A stretch of 64,000 nucleotides of DNA. It comes from DAHUYF01 sp035945115 (GTDB taxonomy: Bacteria; Pseudomonadota; Alphaproteobacteria; ATCC43930; CGMCC-115725). Positions 1-7,433 of this stretch are shown here, one piece after another. Under the pieces are notes generated by a model, which did no database searches, was not told the origin of the DNA, and saw only the letters and a list, made by a program, of their open reading frames with translations. Within the stretch, counting starts at the first letter, position 1. Each line of letters opens with the position of its first letter. Position numbers and translations under genes: made by a program. Location: the NCBI GenBank assembly GCA_035945115.1, contig DASZAN010000167.1, positions 1 through 64,000 on the forward strand, read 5' to 3'.

Positions 1-127
1 CCATCTCGCCTTGGGCGAAGTTCACGTGATGCGTCGCCTGATAGATCATGACGAGCGCCAGCGCCACGCTCGCATAGATGCCGCCATTGGCGAGACCCGA
101 AAGCACCTGATGCAGGAAGGCTTGCAT
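1..127 (-). CDS. livH: Branched-chain amino acid ABC transporter permease LivH (N-terminal part only)
   Basis: Only the first 42 codons lie in the window; the gene runs off the left edge. The translation begins MQAFLHQVLSGLANGGIYAS and continues into an NFAQGEM segment, the characteristic start of LivH-type inner-membrane permeases of the high-affinity branched-chain amino acid (HAAT) family. It lies 12 bases before livF, so the transcription order here is livG, livF, livH. LivH would form half of the membrane channel energised by LivG and LivF. The substrate could be leucine/isoleucine/valine or another HAAT substrate such as urea or an amide; the fragment cannot decide. Confidence 0.85.
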   Translation of the reverse strand, partial: MQAFLHQVLSGLANGGIYASVALALVMIYQATHHVNFAQGEM

Positions 128-139
128 GGGCGCGCGCTC

Positions 140-853
140 CTAATATCCCAAGTAAGCGCGACGCACCGACTCGTCGCTGCTGATCTTCGACGAGGGGCCC
201 GCCATGATGATGCGCCCGGTCTCGAGCAGATAGGCGTGATCGGCGAGCTCGAGCGCGATGCTGGCGTTCTGCTCGACGAGCAGCATGCTGACGCCCTCCT
301 GCTGGTTGATGGCGCGGAGGATGCGGAAGATCTCCTGCACCACGAGCGGCGCCAAGCCGAAGGACGGCTCGTCGAGAAGCAACAGCTTCGGCCGCAACAT
401 GAGCGCGCGCGAGATCGCCAGCATCTGTTGCTCGCCGCCCGACAGCGTTCCGGCTTGTTGGCGCCGCCGCTCCTTCAAGCGCGGAAAGTAGCCGTAGATG
501 CGCTCGAAATCCTCGTTCACCCGCTTGTCGCGCCGGGTATAGGCGCCGAGCCGCAAATTCTCCTCGACGCTGAGGCTGACGAAGGTGCCGCGACCGTCGG
601 GCACGTGGCCGATGCCGAGGCGGACGATGTCCTCGGTCGCCTTGCCGTCGATGCGCTCATCGTTGAAGCGGATCTCGCCGGTGATTCGCACCATCATGTT
701 GCAGAGCGCGCGCAAGGTCGTGGTCTTGCCCGCGCCATTCGCCCCGAGGAGCGTGACGATGCCGCCCTGCTCGACCGCGATATCGATCGATTGCAGCACC
801 TGTGTCGGCCCGTAGGCGGCGCAAAGCGCGCGCGTCTCCAACACGGCGCTCAC
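140..853 (-). CDS. livF: Branched-chain amino acid ABC transporter ATP-binding protein LivF
   Basis: A 237-aa ABC ATPase, the usual LivF length. Walker A GANGAGKTT lies at about residues 37-45, the signature LSGGEQQ near residue 140, and Walker B LLLLDEP directly after. The C-terminus YLLETGRIIMAG matches the LivF family. The start is a GTG overlapping the TGA of livG by four bases (GTGA), indicating translational coupling; upstream in-frame codons lie inside livG and do not resemble the family. It should pair with LivG as a cytoplasmic heterodimer driving the LivH/LivM permease. The solute specificity is not visible. Confidence 0.9.
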   Translation of the reverse strand: MSAVLETRALCAAYGPTQVLQSIDIAVEQGGIVTLLGANGAGKTTTLRALCNMMVRITGEIRFNDERIDGKATEDIVRLGIGHVPDGRGTFVSLSVEENLRLGAYTRRDKRVNEDFERIYGYFPRLKERRRQQAGTLSGGEQQMLAISRALMLRPKLLLLDEPSFGLAPLVVQEIFRILRAINQQEGVSMLLVEQNASIALELADHAYLLETGRIIMAGPSSKISSDESVRRAYLGY

Positions 854-1644
854 AACGTGCCCCCGAGATAGGCTTTGATCACCTCGGGATTGCGCTGCAC
901 CTCGGCGGGCGTGCCATCGGCGATCTTGCGGCCGAAATCGAGCGCCACGACCTTGTCGGAGACTTTCATGACGAGGTTCATGTGATGCTCGACCAGGAGG
1001 ACTGTGATGCTGAAGCGGTCGCGGATGGAGCGGATGAGCTCGCGCAGCTGATCGACTTCTTCGTGGTTGAGGCCGCCCGCCGGCTCGTCGAGGAGCAGCA
1101 GCTTGGGCTCGTTCGCGAGCGCGCGGGCGAGCTCGACACGCTTTTGCAGGCCGAAGGGCAGCGCGCTCACCGGCGCCTCGGCGACCGCGCCCAGCGAGAG
1201 CGTGTCGATGAGGCGGTCGGCGCGCTCGCGCATGGCACGCTCTTCGCGCGCCACCAGCGGCAGGCGGAGCGCGTTGGCGAAGAAACCGCCGCGTGAGCGG
1301 CAATGGCTTCCCACCATGATGTTGTTGCGCACGGACATGGTGCGGAACAGCGCGAGGTTCTGGAAGGTGCGGCCGATCCCGAGCGGCGCGATCGCGTGCC
1401 GCGGCAGGCCCAGAAGCGGGCGCCCCTCGAACTCGATGCTGCCGGAATCGGCGTGATAAAGCCGCGAGAGACAGTTGAAGAGCGTCGTCTTGCCGGCGCC
1501 GTTCGGCCCGATAAGGCCGCAGATTTGCCCGCTCTCAACGGCGAAGGAGACGTTCTCGAGGGCGACGATGCCGCCGAAGCGGACGGAGAGCCCGTCGATC
1601 GAAAGGAGCCGCCGGCCGGCGCCATTGGTCACGCCCCCGCTCAT
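850..1644 (-). CDS. livG: Branched-chain amino acid ABC transporter ATP-binding protein LivG
   Basis: ABC ATPase with Walker A GPNGAGKTT at about residues 46-54, the LivG-type insertion containing LGIGRTFQNLALF, Walker B LLLLDEPAGGL, and the C-terminal VVALDFGRKIADG motif. The ATG at 1644 gives 264 aa, close to the family length of about 255; the frame stays open for 45 more codons but that extension is arginine-rich and unlike the family. No strong ribosome-binding site precedes the chosen ATG, so a nearby alternative such as the GTG four codons on is possible. It is the first gene of the livG-livF-livH run and diverges from gshB. Confidence 0.88.
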   Translation of the reverse strand: MSGGVTNGAGRRLLSIDGLSVRFGGIVALENVSFAVESGQICGLIGPNGAGKTTLFNCLSRLYHADSGSIEFEGRPLLGLPRHAIAPLGIGRTFQNLALFRTMSVRNNIMVGSHCRSRGGFFANALRLPLVAREERAMRERADRLIDTLSLGAVAEAPVSALPFGLQKRVELARALANEPKLLLLDEPAGGLNHEEVDQLRELIRSIRDRFSITVLLVEHHMNLVMKVSDKVVALDFGRKIADGTPAEVQRNPEVIKAYLGGTL

Positions 1645-1971
1645 CAGGTCGACCGATCGGCAAGCCATCGCTCGGCCGCGGCCCCGCTCGGGCGCCTTGC
1701 GCTTCGTCCCAACCCCAGCCTCCCTATGACGCCTTCTTATGGCCCTGTTCGACTTATGGGTTAAGGCACCGATCCCCATGGAGATCGCGCCCTACCGCCG
1801 AATTGGCTTCGGCGGCAAGAAAAATATCGACAAACCCTCGCGCGTCAAAGCCTTTTGCGAAAAACTTTTCGCGAGCCGCTGCCCATATATTGCGCATCGC
1901 CCCTGGTGTCTCGCATACCAGAGCGGGCGGCTGTTATGATGGCGCTGTTCTCCAGCTCCTTGGACTTCCGC
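1645..1971. other. Divergent intergenic region livG/gshB with a small inverted repeat
   Basis: About 330 bp separate the livG and gshB starts and should hold promoters for both. A perfect 7-bp inverted repeat (CCGCCGA at 1795-1801, TCGGCGG at 1809-1815, loop of 7) is followed by an A-rich stretch on the plus strand. No run of T follows on either strand, so it does not look like a terminator. I see no convincing gene or other motif. If gshB really starts at 1936, the last part of this interval is coding. Confidence 0.4.
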
Positions 1972-2937
1972 ATGGGCCTCGCCGTCGCTCTCCAGATGGA
2001 TCCGATCGAAAGCATCAACATCGATGCGGATTCGACCTTCGTTCTCGCCCTCGAAGCCCAGGCGCGCGGCCATCGGCTTTATCATTATCTCCCGCGCGCC
2101 CTGAGCCTCCGCGACGGGCGCCTCACGGCGAGGGCGCAGCGGCTCGAGCTCCGCCGCGAGCGCGGCCGGCACTTCACCTTTGGCTCGGCCGAGCGGCTCG
2201 AGCTGCGGCAGATGGACGTGATCCTGATGCGCCAGGATCCGCCCTTCGACATGGCCTACATCACCGCGACACACCTCCTCGAGCATGTACGCGAGGAGGT
2301 GCTGGTGGTTAACGATCCCGTGAGCGTGCGCAACGCGCCGGAAAAGCTCTTTGCCACCCATTTCGCCGGGCTGATGCCGCCCACCCTCATCACCAGCGAC
2401 CGCGAGGCCATTCTTGATTTCCGCCGCGAGCACGGCGAGATCATCGTGAAGCCGCTCTTCGGCAACGGCGGCGCCGGCGTTTTTCGCGTGACGCCGGAGG
2501 ATGAGAACTTGAACGCGCTGCTCGAGCTCTTCACCCAGCTCTATCGCGAGCCGATCATCGTGCAACGCTATCTCCCGGAGGTGCGGCAAGGCGACAAGCG
2601 CATCATTCTCATCGACGGCAAGGCGGCGGGCGCGGTGTTGCGCGTGCCGCCTCAAGGCGAGGCGCGCGCCAATCTTCACGTCGGCGGCGCAGCGATGAAG
2701 ACGACGCTGACGCCGCGCGAAGCGGCGATTTGCGCCGCGATCGGTCCGACCTTGCGCGGGCAAGGGCTGCTCTTCGTCGGCATCGACGTCATCGGCGATT
2801 ATCTGACCGAGATCAACGTCACCTCGCCGACCGGCATCCAGGAGATCAACCGTCTCGACGGCGTGGCACTCGAACGGCGCGTCTGGGATGCGATCGAGGG
2901 GCAGCTCGCCACGCTCGGCAAAGCGCCGAAAGGGTGA
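1972..2937 (+). CDS. gshB: Glutathione synthetase GshB
   Basis: ATP-grasp ligase joining gamma-glutamylcysteine and glycine to make glutathione in the cytoplasm. The start region MGLAVALQMDPIESIN and the following DSTFVLALEAQARGH align with the canonical GshB N-terminus, which is why ATG 1972 is preferred over in-frame ATGs at 1936 and 1939. Near the middle PLFGNGGAGVFRV is the ATP-grasp glycine-rich loop, and the end has the metal-binding segment DYLTEINVTSPTGIQEI with the conserved Asn. At 321 aa it matches the family (about 315). Neither candidate start has a clear Shine-Dalgarno sequence. It stands alone, followed by an XRE regulator. Confidence 0.93.
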   Translation: MGLAVALQMDPIESINIDADSTFVLALEAQARGHRLYHYLPRALSLRDGRLTARAQRLELRRERGRHFTFGSAERLELRQMDVILMRQDPPFDMAYITATHLLEHVREEVLVVNDPVSVRNAPEKLFATHFAGLMPPTLITSDREAILDFRREHGEIIVKPLFGNGGAGVFRVTPEDENLNALLELFTQLYREPIIVQRYLPEVRQGDKRIILIDGKAAGAVLRVPPQGEARANLHVGGAAMKTTLTPREAAICAAIGPTLRGQGLLFVGIDVIGDYLTEINVTSPTGIQEINRLDGVALERRVWDAIEGQLATLGKAPKG

Positions 2938-3106
2938 CCAATCATTGGCTTCCTCAATTGTACCGAGCGAAAACGGATTGCGGCGACGCCCATCTCGGGC
3001 TATGGTTGTCTCTCGAGGAACGGCGCTATCGTTGGTAGAAATTTAACCCTTAATGAGGGCGTTACCACCAGCGATGGCGGAGTGTGGGACGGGAGGTCGA
3101 GAGGCG

Positions 3107-3529
3107 ATGACACAGATGAAAGCGGATGCCGCAGCAGCGGCTGGGCGCAAGCCGCGCAAGCGGCGCGCCAACCAGGTGGACCTGTCGGTCGGTCAGCGGC
3201 TCAGACAAGCCCGGCTCCTCGCCGGCGCGAGCCAGGAGGATGTCGGCGCCGCCATCGGCGTCAGCTTCCAGGCGGTGCAGAAATATGAGAACGGCGAGAA
3301 CCGCTTGAGCGCTGGGCGCCTTGCCGCCGCGGCGAAGTTCCTGAGCGTGCCGATGTCGTTCTTCTTCCAGGACGATAGCGACCCCGTCGCCGCCACCGAC
3401 ACGGCTGGCTTCAGCACCAAGGAAATCGAGCTCGTCCGCCACTACCGCGCCATCCGCAGCGACGACATGCGCGAGCACCTGCTGCGGCTGACCCGCATCA
3501 TCAGCGAGCAGAACATCTCCGACCGCTAG
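3107..3529 (+). CDS. XRE-family helix-turn-helix regulator
   Basis: A 140-aa DNA-binding protein. A short basic N-terminal tail (GRKPRKRRANQVDLSVG) precedes an HTH_3 domain at about residues 25-80 with helices RLRQARLLAGASQEDVGAAI and SFQAVQKYENGENRLSAGRL. It resembles the common alphaproteobacterial single-domain XRE proteins with a C-terminal segment of about 50 residues (FSTKEIELVRHYRAI). ATG 3107 is chosen because GGGAGG lies just upstream; an earlier start at 3053 lacks such support. Target and inducer are unknown. It is followed directly by an intrinsic terminator, so it is probably transcribed alone. Confidence 0.82.
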   Translation: MTQMKADAAAAAGRKPRKRRANQVDLSVGQRLRQARLLAGASQEDVGAAIGVSFQAVQKYENGENRLSAGRLAAAAKFLSVPMSFFFQDDSDPVAATDTAGFSTKEIELVRHYRAIRSDDMREHLLRLTRIISEQNISDR

Positions 3530-3548
3530 CGCGACGAGGCAGATCGCG

Positions 3549-3580
3549 AAAACGCCGCGCCCTCAAGCGCGGCGTTTTTT
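3549..3580 (+). terminator. Rho-independent terminator after the XRE gene
   Basis: A perfect 9-bp GC-rich stem (ACGCCGCGC at 3552-3560 with GCGCGGCGT at 3567-3575), loop of six, followed by six T residues and preceded by AAAA, so it could work in both directions. It lies 20 bases after the XRE stop codon and isolates it from comM. Confidence 0.9.
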
Positions 3581-3681
3581 GCTGCCCTGAACGCGGGCAG
3601 TGCGGCCCCCTTGAGTGCCAGTAGCAGATCGGGCACCCTCTCCGCTACACTCCTTGCGCGAGAACTGACACGGACATTCCC

Positions 3682-5217
3682 ATGGTCGCGCGCATCAAGA
3701 CCGTCGCGTTCCAAGGCATCGAGGTGCTCGAGGTCGATGCGCAGGTGACCATCACCAGCGGGCTTCCCGCCTTCAAGGTGGTGGGCCTGCCCGACAAGGC
3801 GGTGGCGGAATCGCGCGAGCGCGTCCACGGCGCGCTGGCGGCGCTGGGTCTCGCCGTGCCGCCGCGGCGTGTCACGGTCAACCTTGCGCCCGCGGACCTA
3901 CAGAAGGAAGGAAGTCACTTCGATCTGCCCATCGCCCTGGGCCTCTTGGCGGCGATGGAGGTGCTGTCGCCCGAGGACATCGAAGGCCACGTGGCGCTGG
4001 GCGAGCTCGCGCTCGACGGCGCGCTCTTGCCGGTGGCAGGCGTGTTGCCGGCGGCGATGGCGGCGGCCGCCAACGAGCGCGGCATCATCTGTCCCGCAGC
4101 CTCGGGCGGCGAGGCGGCGTGGGCGGGCGGCATCGACGTGCTGGCGGCGCCCTCGCTCTTGGCCCTCATCAATCACTTCAAGGGCACGCAAGTGCTCTCC
4201 CCACCCGAGCCACGCATCGCCGAAGCGCCGCTCTCGCCGCTCGATTTGAAAGACATCAAGGGCCAGGAGACGGCCAAGCGCGCGCTCGAGGTGGCGGCCG
4301 GCGGCGGCCACAATCTCCTGATGATCGGCCCGCCCGGCTCCGGCAAATCGATGCTGGCCGCACGCTTGCCGGGCTTGCTGCCGCCGCTCGATCCCGCCGA
4401 GGCGCTTGAGGTGAGCATGATCCATTCGGTGGCGGGCCTGTTGCGCGACGGCAAGCTGATGCGCCAGCGCCCGTTCCGCGACCCGCACCATTCCGCCTCG
4501 CTGGCGGCGCTCGTCGGCGGCGGCTTGCGCGGCAAGCCCGGCGAGGTCTCGCTCGCTCATCTGGGCGTGCTCTTCTTGGACGAGCTGCCGGAGTTTCAGC
4601 GCGCGAGCCTCGAGGCGCTGCGCCAGCCGCTCGAAAGCGGTCGCGCCACGGTGGCGCGCGTCAATGCGCATGTGACATATCCCGCGCGCGTGCAGCTGGT
4701 GGCGGCGATGAATCCCTGCCGCTGCGGCCACCTCGACGACGCCGCGCTCGCCTGCGGCAGGGCACCGCGTTGTGCGCAGGATTATCAATCGAAGATCTCG
4801 GGGCCGCTCTTCGACCGCATCGATCTCCACATCGACGTGCCAGCGGTGAAACCCGCCGACCTTGCGCTGCCGCCGCCGGCGGAAGGCTCGGCCGAGGTGG
4901 CCTCACGTGTGGCCGCCGCCCGCGCGCGGCAAGCCGCGCGTTATCAGCGCCTTCCGCCCGACCGCCGCATCCGCACCAACGCCGAGCTCGACGGCCAGCT
5001 CCTGGACGAGCTCGCCGCCCCCGACGCCGACGGCAAGCGCCTCCTCGTCGACGCCAGCGAGCGCCTTCATCTCTCCGCCCGCGGCTACCACCGCGTGCTG
5101 CGTGTCGCCCGCACGCTTGCCGATCTCGAAGCGAGCGAGCGAGTGCGGCGTCTTCATATCGCCGAGGCGCTCAGTTACCGGCGGATTTTGCTGGGCGGGG
5201 ATGTGTTGGGGCGGTGA
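3682..5217 (+). CDS. comM: YifB/ComM family Mg-chelatase-like AAA+ ATPase
   Basis: A 511-aa protein with the three expected parts: an N-terminal ChlI/Lon-S16-like domain (FQGIEVLEVDAQVTITSGLP, VNLAPADLQKEGSHFDLPIA), a central AAA+ ATPase (Walker A GPPGSGKSM near residue 217, Walker B VLFLDELPEF near 295), and a C-terminal helical domain with RGYHRVLRVARTLADLE. The Cys cluster MNPCRCGHL is typical of the family. ComM is a hexameric helicase promoting branch migration when natural-transformation DNA is integrated; most non-competent bacteria keep it too. No other competence gene is visible here. The start matches the family (MVARIKTVAF). Confidence 0.93.
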   Translation: MVARIKTVAFQGIEVLEVDAQVTITSGLPAFKVVGLPDKAVAESRERVHGALAALGLAVPPRRVTVNLAPADLQKEGSHFDLPIALGLLAAMEVLSPEDIEGHVALGELALDGALLPVAGVLPAAMAAAANERGIICPAASGGEAAWAGGIDVLAAPSLLALINHFKGTQVLSPPEPRIAEAPLSPLDLKDIKGQETAKRALEVAAGGGHNLLMIGPPGSGKSMLAARLPGLLPPLDPAEALEVSMIHSVAGLLRDGKLMRQRPFRDPHHSASLAALVGGGLRGKPGEVSLAHLGVLFLDELPEFQRASLEALRQPLESGRATVARVNAHVTYPARVQLVAAMNPCRCGHLDDAALACGRAPRCAQDYQSKISGPLFDRIDLHIDVPAVKPADLALPPPAEGSAEVASRVAAARARQAARYQRLPPDRRIRTNAELDGQLLDELAAPDADGKRLLVDASERLHLSARGYHRVLRVARTLADLEASERVRRLHIAEALSYRRILLGGDVLGR

Positions 5218-5237
5218 CGTTCGCAGCCGCCGTCACC

Positions 5238-5897
5238 TCACGCCGTCATCGCCGTAACCCCGGCCGCTGCCGCCTCCTCGAGATGCGCGAAGTTTCGCGG
5301 GTTGGCAGTGAAGTAGTCGGTCGCCTGGAGGTAACCCTCCACGTCGGCGGCGGTGACGACATCGCCCGGCGCGGCGACGCGGCGGGTATGGTGCGCGAGG
5401 AAGACGTCTTGCCCCCCGAGCCACACCTTCAACGTCGTCGGCGGACCCGACATGTTGATCCACATCGCCATGTAGATCGCGGCTTTCGGCTCGACCTCTC
5501 GGTTGGCGGCCTGCGCTGTGTCGAGACAGTCCTCGACGTCGTCGATGACCCGAGCCGAGATCTGCTGATCCATCTCATCGACTAACGATCGGCCTGCGTT
5601 AGAGGCGAGCGCCGCTTCGACCAGCTGATCGTCGCCGGCGTCGAGCCCGTTCGTCGCCATCGGCCGGGAGAGCTGCGCCACGATGTCGGTCGCGCGGTCC
5701 ATGTCGACGCCGTTCGCCAGAAGCGCCTTCTTCAAGGTGTCGCGCGCCAGCTGCTGTGCGCTGAGATCGCCTTGCATCTTGCCGAAGCTCGCACCGCTCT
5801 CGGCTTTGCGCGCGAAGGACAAGCGATAGGGATTGTCGGAGGCGCCCTCATTCAATTCGACAGCGGCGGTGATTGCGTCTCGCAGATCTTGGTTCAT
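5238..5897 (-). CDS. Unrecognised 219-aa protein with a SGASFGKMQGD motif
   Basis: I do not recognise this protein. The N-terminal third (LNEGASDNPYRLSFARKAES then SGASFGKMQGDLS, about residues 15-45) has the flavour of lysozyme-like proteins in which a S-G-x-S-F-G-x-x-Q-x-D segment closes the active-site region, but I cannot confirm the fold. There is no signal peptide or membrane segment. The middle is acidic (IDDVEDCLDTAQAANREVEP) and the C-terminal part contains MWINMSGPPTTLKVWLGGQ. A strong AGGGAGG site lies 7 bases before the ATG, immediately after the stop of the 31-aa ORF, so the two are probably one transcript. It converges with comM. Confidence 0.7.
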   Translation of the reverse strand: MNQDLRDAITAAVELNEGASDNPYRLSFARKAESGASFGKMQGDLSAQQLARDTLKKALLANGVDMDRATDIVAQLSRPMATNGLDAGDDQLVEAALASNAGRSLVDEMDQQISARVIDDVEDCLDTAQAANREVEPKAAIYMAMWINMSGPPTTLKVWLGGQDVFLAHHTRRVAAPGDVVTAADVEGYLQATDYFTANPRNFAHLEEAAAAGVTAMTA

Positions 5898-5912
5898 GGT
5901 CGGCGCCTCCCT

Positions 5913-6008
5913 TTAGACGACCGTGAAGATCTTGGCGACGAGCGTGGGCGTAGCGCCGAAAGGCGCGCGAATTTTGACGGGCCGATCGACCGGCTTGCTG
6001 GCCGACAT
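5913..6008 (-). CDS. 31-aa microprotein upstream of the 219-aa gene
   Basis: A short ORF starting MSASKPVDRPVKIRAPFGA and ending in AKIFTVV. A very good ribosome-binding site, GGGAGGGG, lies 6 bases before the ATG. Its stop codon abuts the ribosome-binding site of the 219-aa gene 15 bases before that gene's ATG. This tight tandem layout suggests it is translated. It could be a real small protein or a leader peptide coupled to the downstream gene. It has four basic and two acidic residues and no clear transmembrane segment; no function can be assigned. Confidence 0.55.
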   Translation of the reverse strand: MSASKPVDRPVKIRAPFGATPTLVAKIFTVV

Positions 6009-6060
6009 GGTGCGCCCCTCCCGGGGTTATCCGCTTTTTTTCGCGCGTCACGCGCTGCGC

Positions 6061-6091
6061 CGATCCCTAAGGATCGAGGTCCGCTGGACCT
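6061..6091 (-). promoter_or_regulatory. Two tandem small hairpins in the leader of the microORF operon
   Basis: Upstream of the 31-aa ORF two perfect inverted repeats lie back to back: CGATCC-ctaa-GGATCG (6061-6076) and AGGTCC-gct-GGACCT (6077-6091). On the minus strand they sit about 50-85 bases before the microORF start. They could be operator sites or mRNA secondary structure. The rest of the 290-bp gap to the divergent GntR gene shows no other clear element. Confidence 0.35.
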
Positions 6092-6299
6092 GGAGTTACC
6101 CCAATAAAGGGTAGTCACATCCCAAAGGGGCGCGCAACTAAAAAGACTTCGCCTGCAATGAATTTCTCGGCCAGCCTGCAGCGACCATCCGTGGCGGCAC
6201 CTGCCCTTTCGGGTCATGGACAATCGCGCGCCCTGTCGTTACGCATTCAACCGATCTTGCCCCCAATTGTTGGATTGTGGCACAGTCGAAATTGTAGCG

Positions 6300-6965
6300 A
6301 TGCAATCCGACGGATACCGACCCTACCGCCATCTCTCGGTCGTTGACGGCGTCGCCGCGACCTTGCGGGATTGGATGATCGAGGGGCGCCTGCCCCCCGG
6401 GGCCCAGCTCAAAGAGGTCGAGCTCGCCGAAACGCTGAAGGTGAGCCGGCATTCCCTCCGGGCCGCGCTCGGGATCGTGACGCGGGAAGGGCTGGTGCGC
6501 CGCGAGCGCAATCGCGGTGCCTTCGTCATCGCGCTCACTGCCGACGAGATGCGCGACTTGCAGACGATGCGCCAAGCGATCGAGTCGCAAGCGGCGACGC
6601 TCGCCATCGAGCGAGGGCTCGACCTCTCGCCGCTGATGAACATCGTCGAGGCCTTCGAAAAGCTGCCGCCGGACGAGCCGCTGCGCGCGGCGAACGATCT
6701 TGACGTGCAGTTTCACCGCCGCTTCCTCGAGATCGTCGGCAGTACGCGACTGCTGCGCGCCTTCGGCGAGCTCGAGCCGCAGATGCGCATCATGCTCGCC
6801 GAACCCCGCGACATCACCTACCGCGCCGACGCGGAATTGCACCGCGAATTATATGAGGCGCTCACCAGCAACGACATCGCCACGGTGCTGACGGGGATTC
6901 GCAATCACCTCTCGGTATCGCTCACAAACTCGCTGCGGGCTATCGCCCAGCGCGGCGGCTCTTGA
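6300..6965 (+). CDS. GntR-family regulator with FCD ligand-binding domain
   Basis: A 221-aa repressor-type protein. Residues about 15-75 form the winged HTH (LPPGAQLKEVELAETLKVSR, then EGLVRRERNRGAFV); residues about 80-215 form an all-helical FCD domain beginning MRQAIESQAATLAI. Metal-ligand-type residues typical of FCD proteins are visible (D and H in DLDVQFHRRF, a later H in IRNHLSVS). ATG 6300 places the HTH as in the family; an ATG 28 codons earlier adds a Cys-rich tail and is disfavoured. No ribosome-binding site precedes 6300, so translation may be near-leaderless. FCD regulators usually sense carboxylic acids; no catabolic gene is adjacent, so the regulon is unknown. Confidence 0.8.
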   Translation: MQSDGYRPYRHLSVVDGVAATLRDWMIEGRLPPGAQLKEVELAETLKVSRHSLRAALGIVTREGLVRRERNRGAFVIALTADEMRDLQTMRQAIESQAATLAIERGLDLSPLMNIVEAFEKLPPDEPLRAANDLDVQFHRRFLEIVGSTRLLRAFGELEPQMRIMLAEPRDITYRADAELHRELYEALTSNDIATVLTGIRNHLSVSLTNSLRAIAQRGGS

Positions 6966-6974
6966 AGCGGCGCT

Positions 6975-7336
6975 TCATGCCTCGCCTTCGCGCGGCTGAG
7001 CGCCGGCGCAGGCTTCGCGCACCAGCTCGAGCAGGCGCTGGGCGCGCAGCGGCTTGCACAAGATGAGGTGACCCGCGCGGCCGCAGCTTGGAACTGGGCC
7101 GGCATCTCCGGCACGAGAATCGTGCCACGCGCCGCGGCGCGCTTCGCCAGCGCCAGCGGATCGACGCCCGGAACCGTCATGTCGATGATCACCGCGTGAT
7201 ACTCGTCCTCCGCCAGCGCCTTGTCGGCGACGGCACCATCTCGCATGGCCCGCGCCAGGCAGGGTCGATCGAGAATCGAGAGCAGCAGGGGCTGGAGCAT
7301 CGGCCCATCGCTCTCGACCGTCATAATTCTGTACAT
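6975..7336 (-). pseudogene. Response-regulator receiver domain protein, frame broken
   Basis: The first 85 codons read as a CheY-like receiver: MYRIMTVESDGPMLQPLL at the start and VIIDMTVPGVDPLALAKRA carrying the probable phosphoacceptor Asp. After about 7090 this frame loses similarity, while another frame gives GHLILCKPLRAQRLLELVRE, the expected receiver C-terminus with its conserved Lys-Pro, ending at the TGA at 6975-6977. One indel near 7080-7095 therefore separates the two halves of an otherwise normal 120-residue receiver. It may be a sequencing error or real decay. The original frame runs on to 6905, overlapping the GntR gene. It would be a stand-alone receiver without output domain. 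Confidence 0.7.
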
Positions 7337-7433
7337 CGGCCCACCCACCCCCCGTTCTAAGCCGGTGGTCGGATTCCCTTGCTGTTAGAGTCCGACCTGC
7401 GGGACCTCTAGGGAAAGGCGCGGAAAGCGCCAG

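Noticed and set aside
1795..1815. Inverted repeat read as a terminator
   Set aside because: No T-run on either strand and located in a divergent promoter region.
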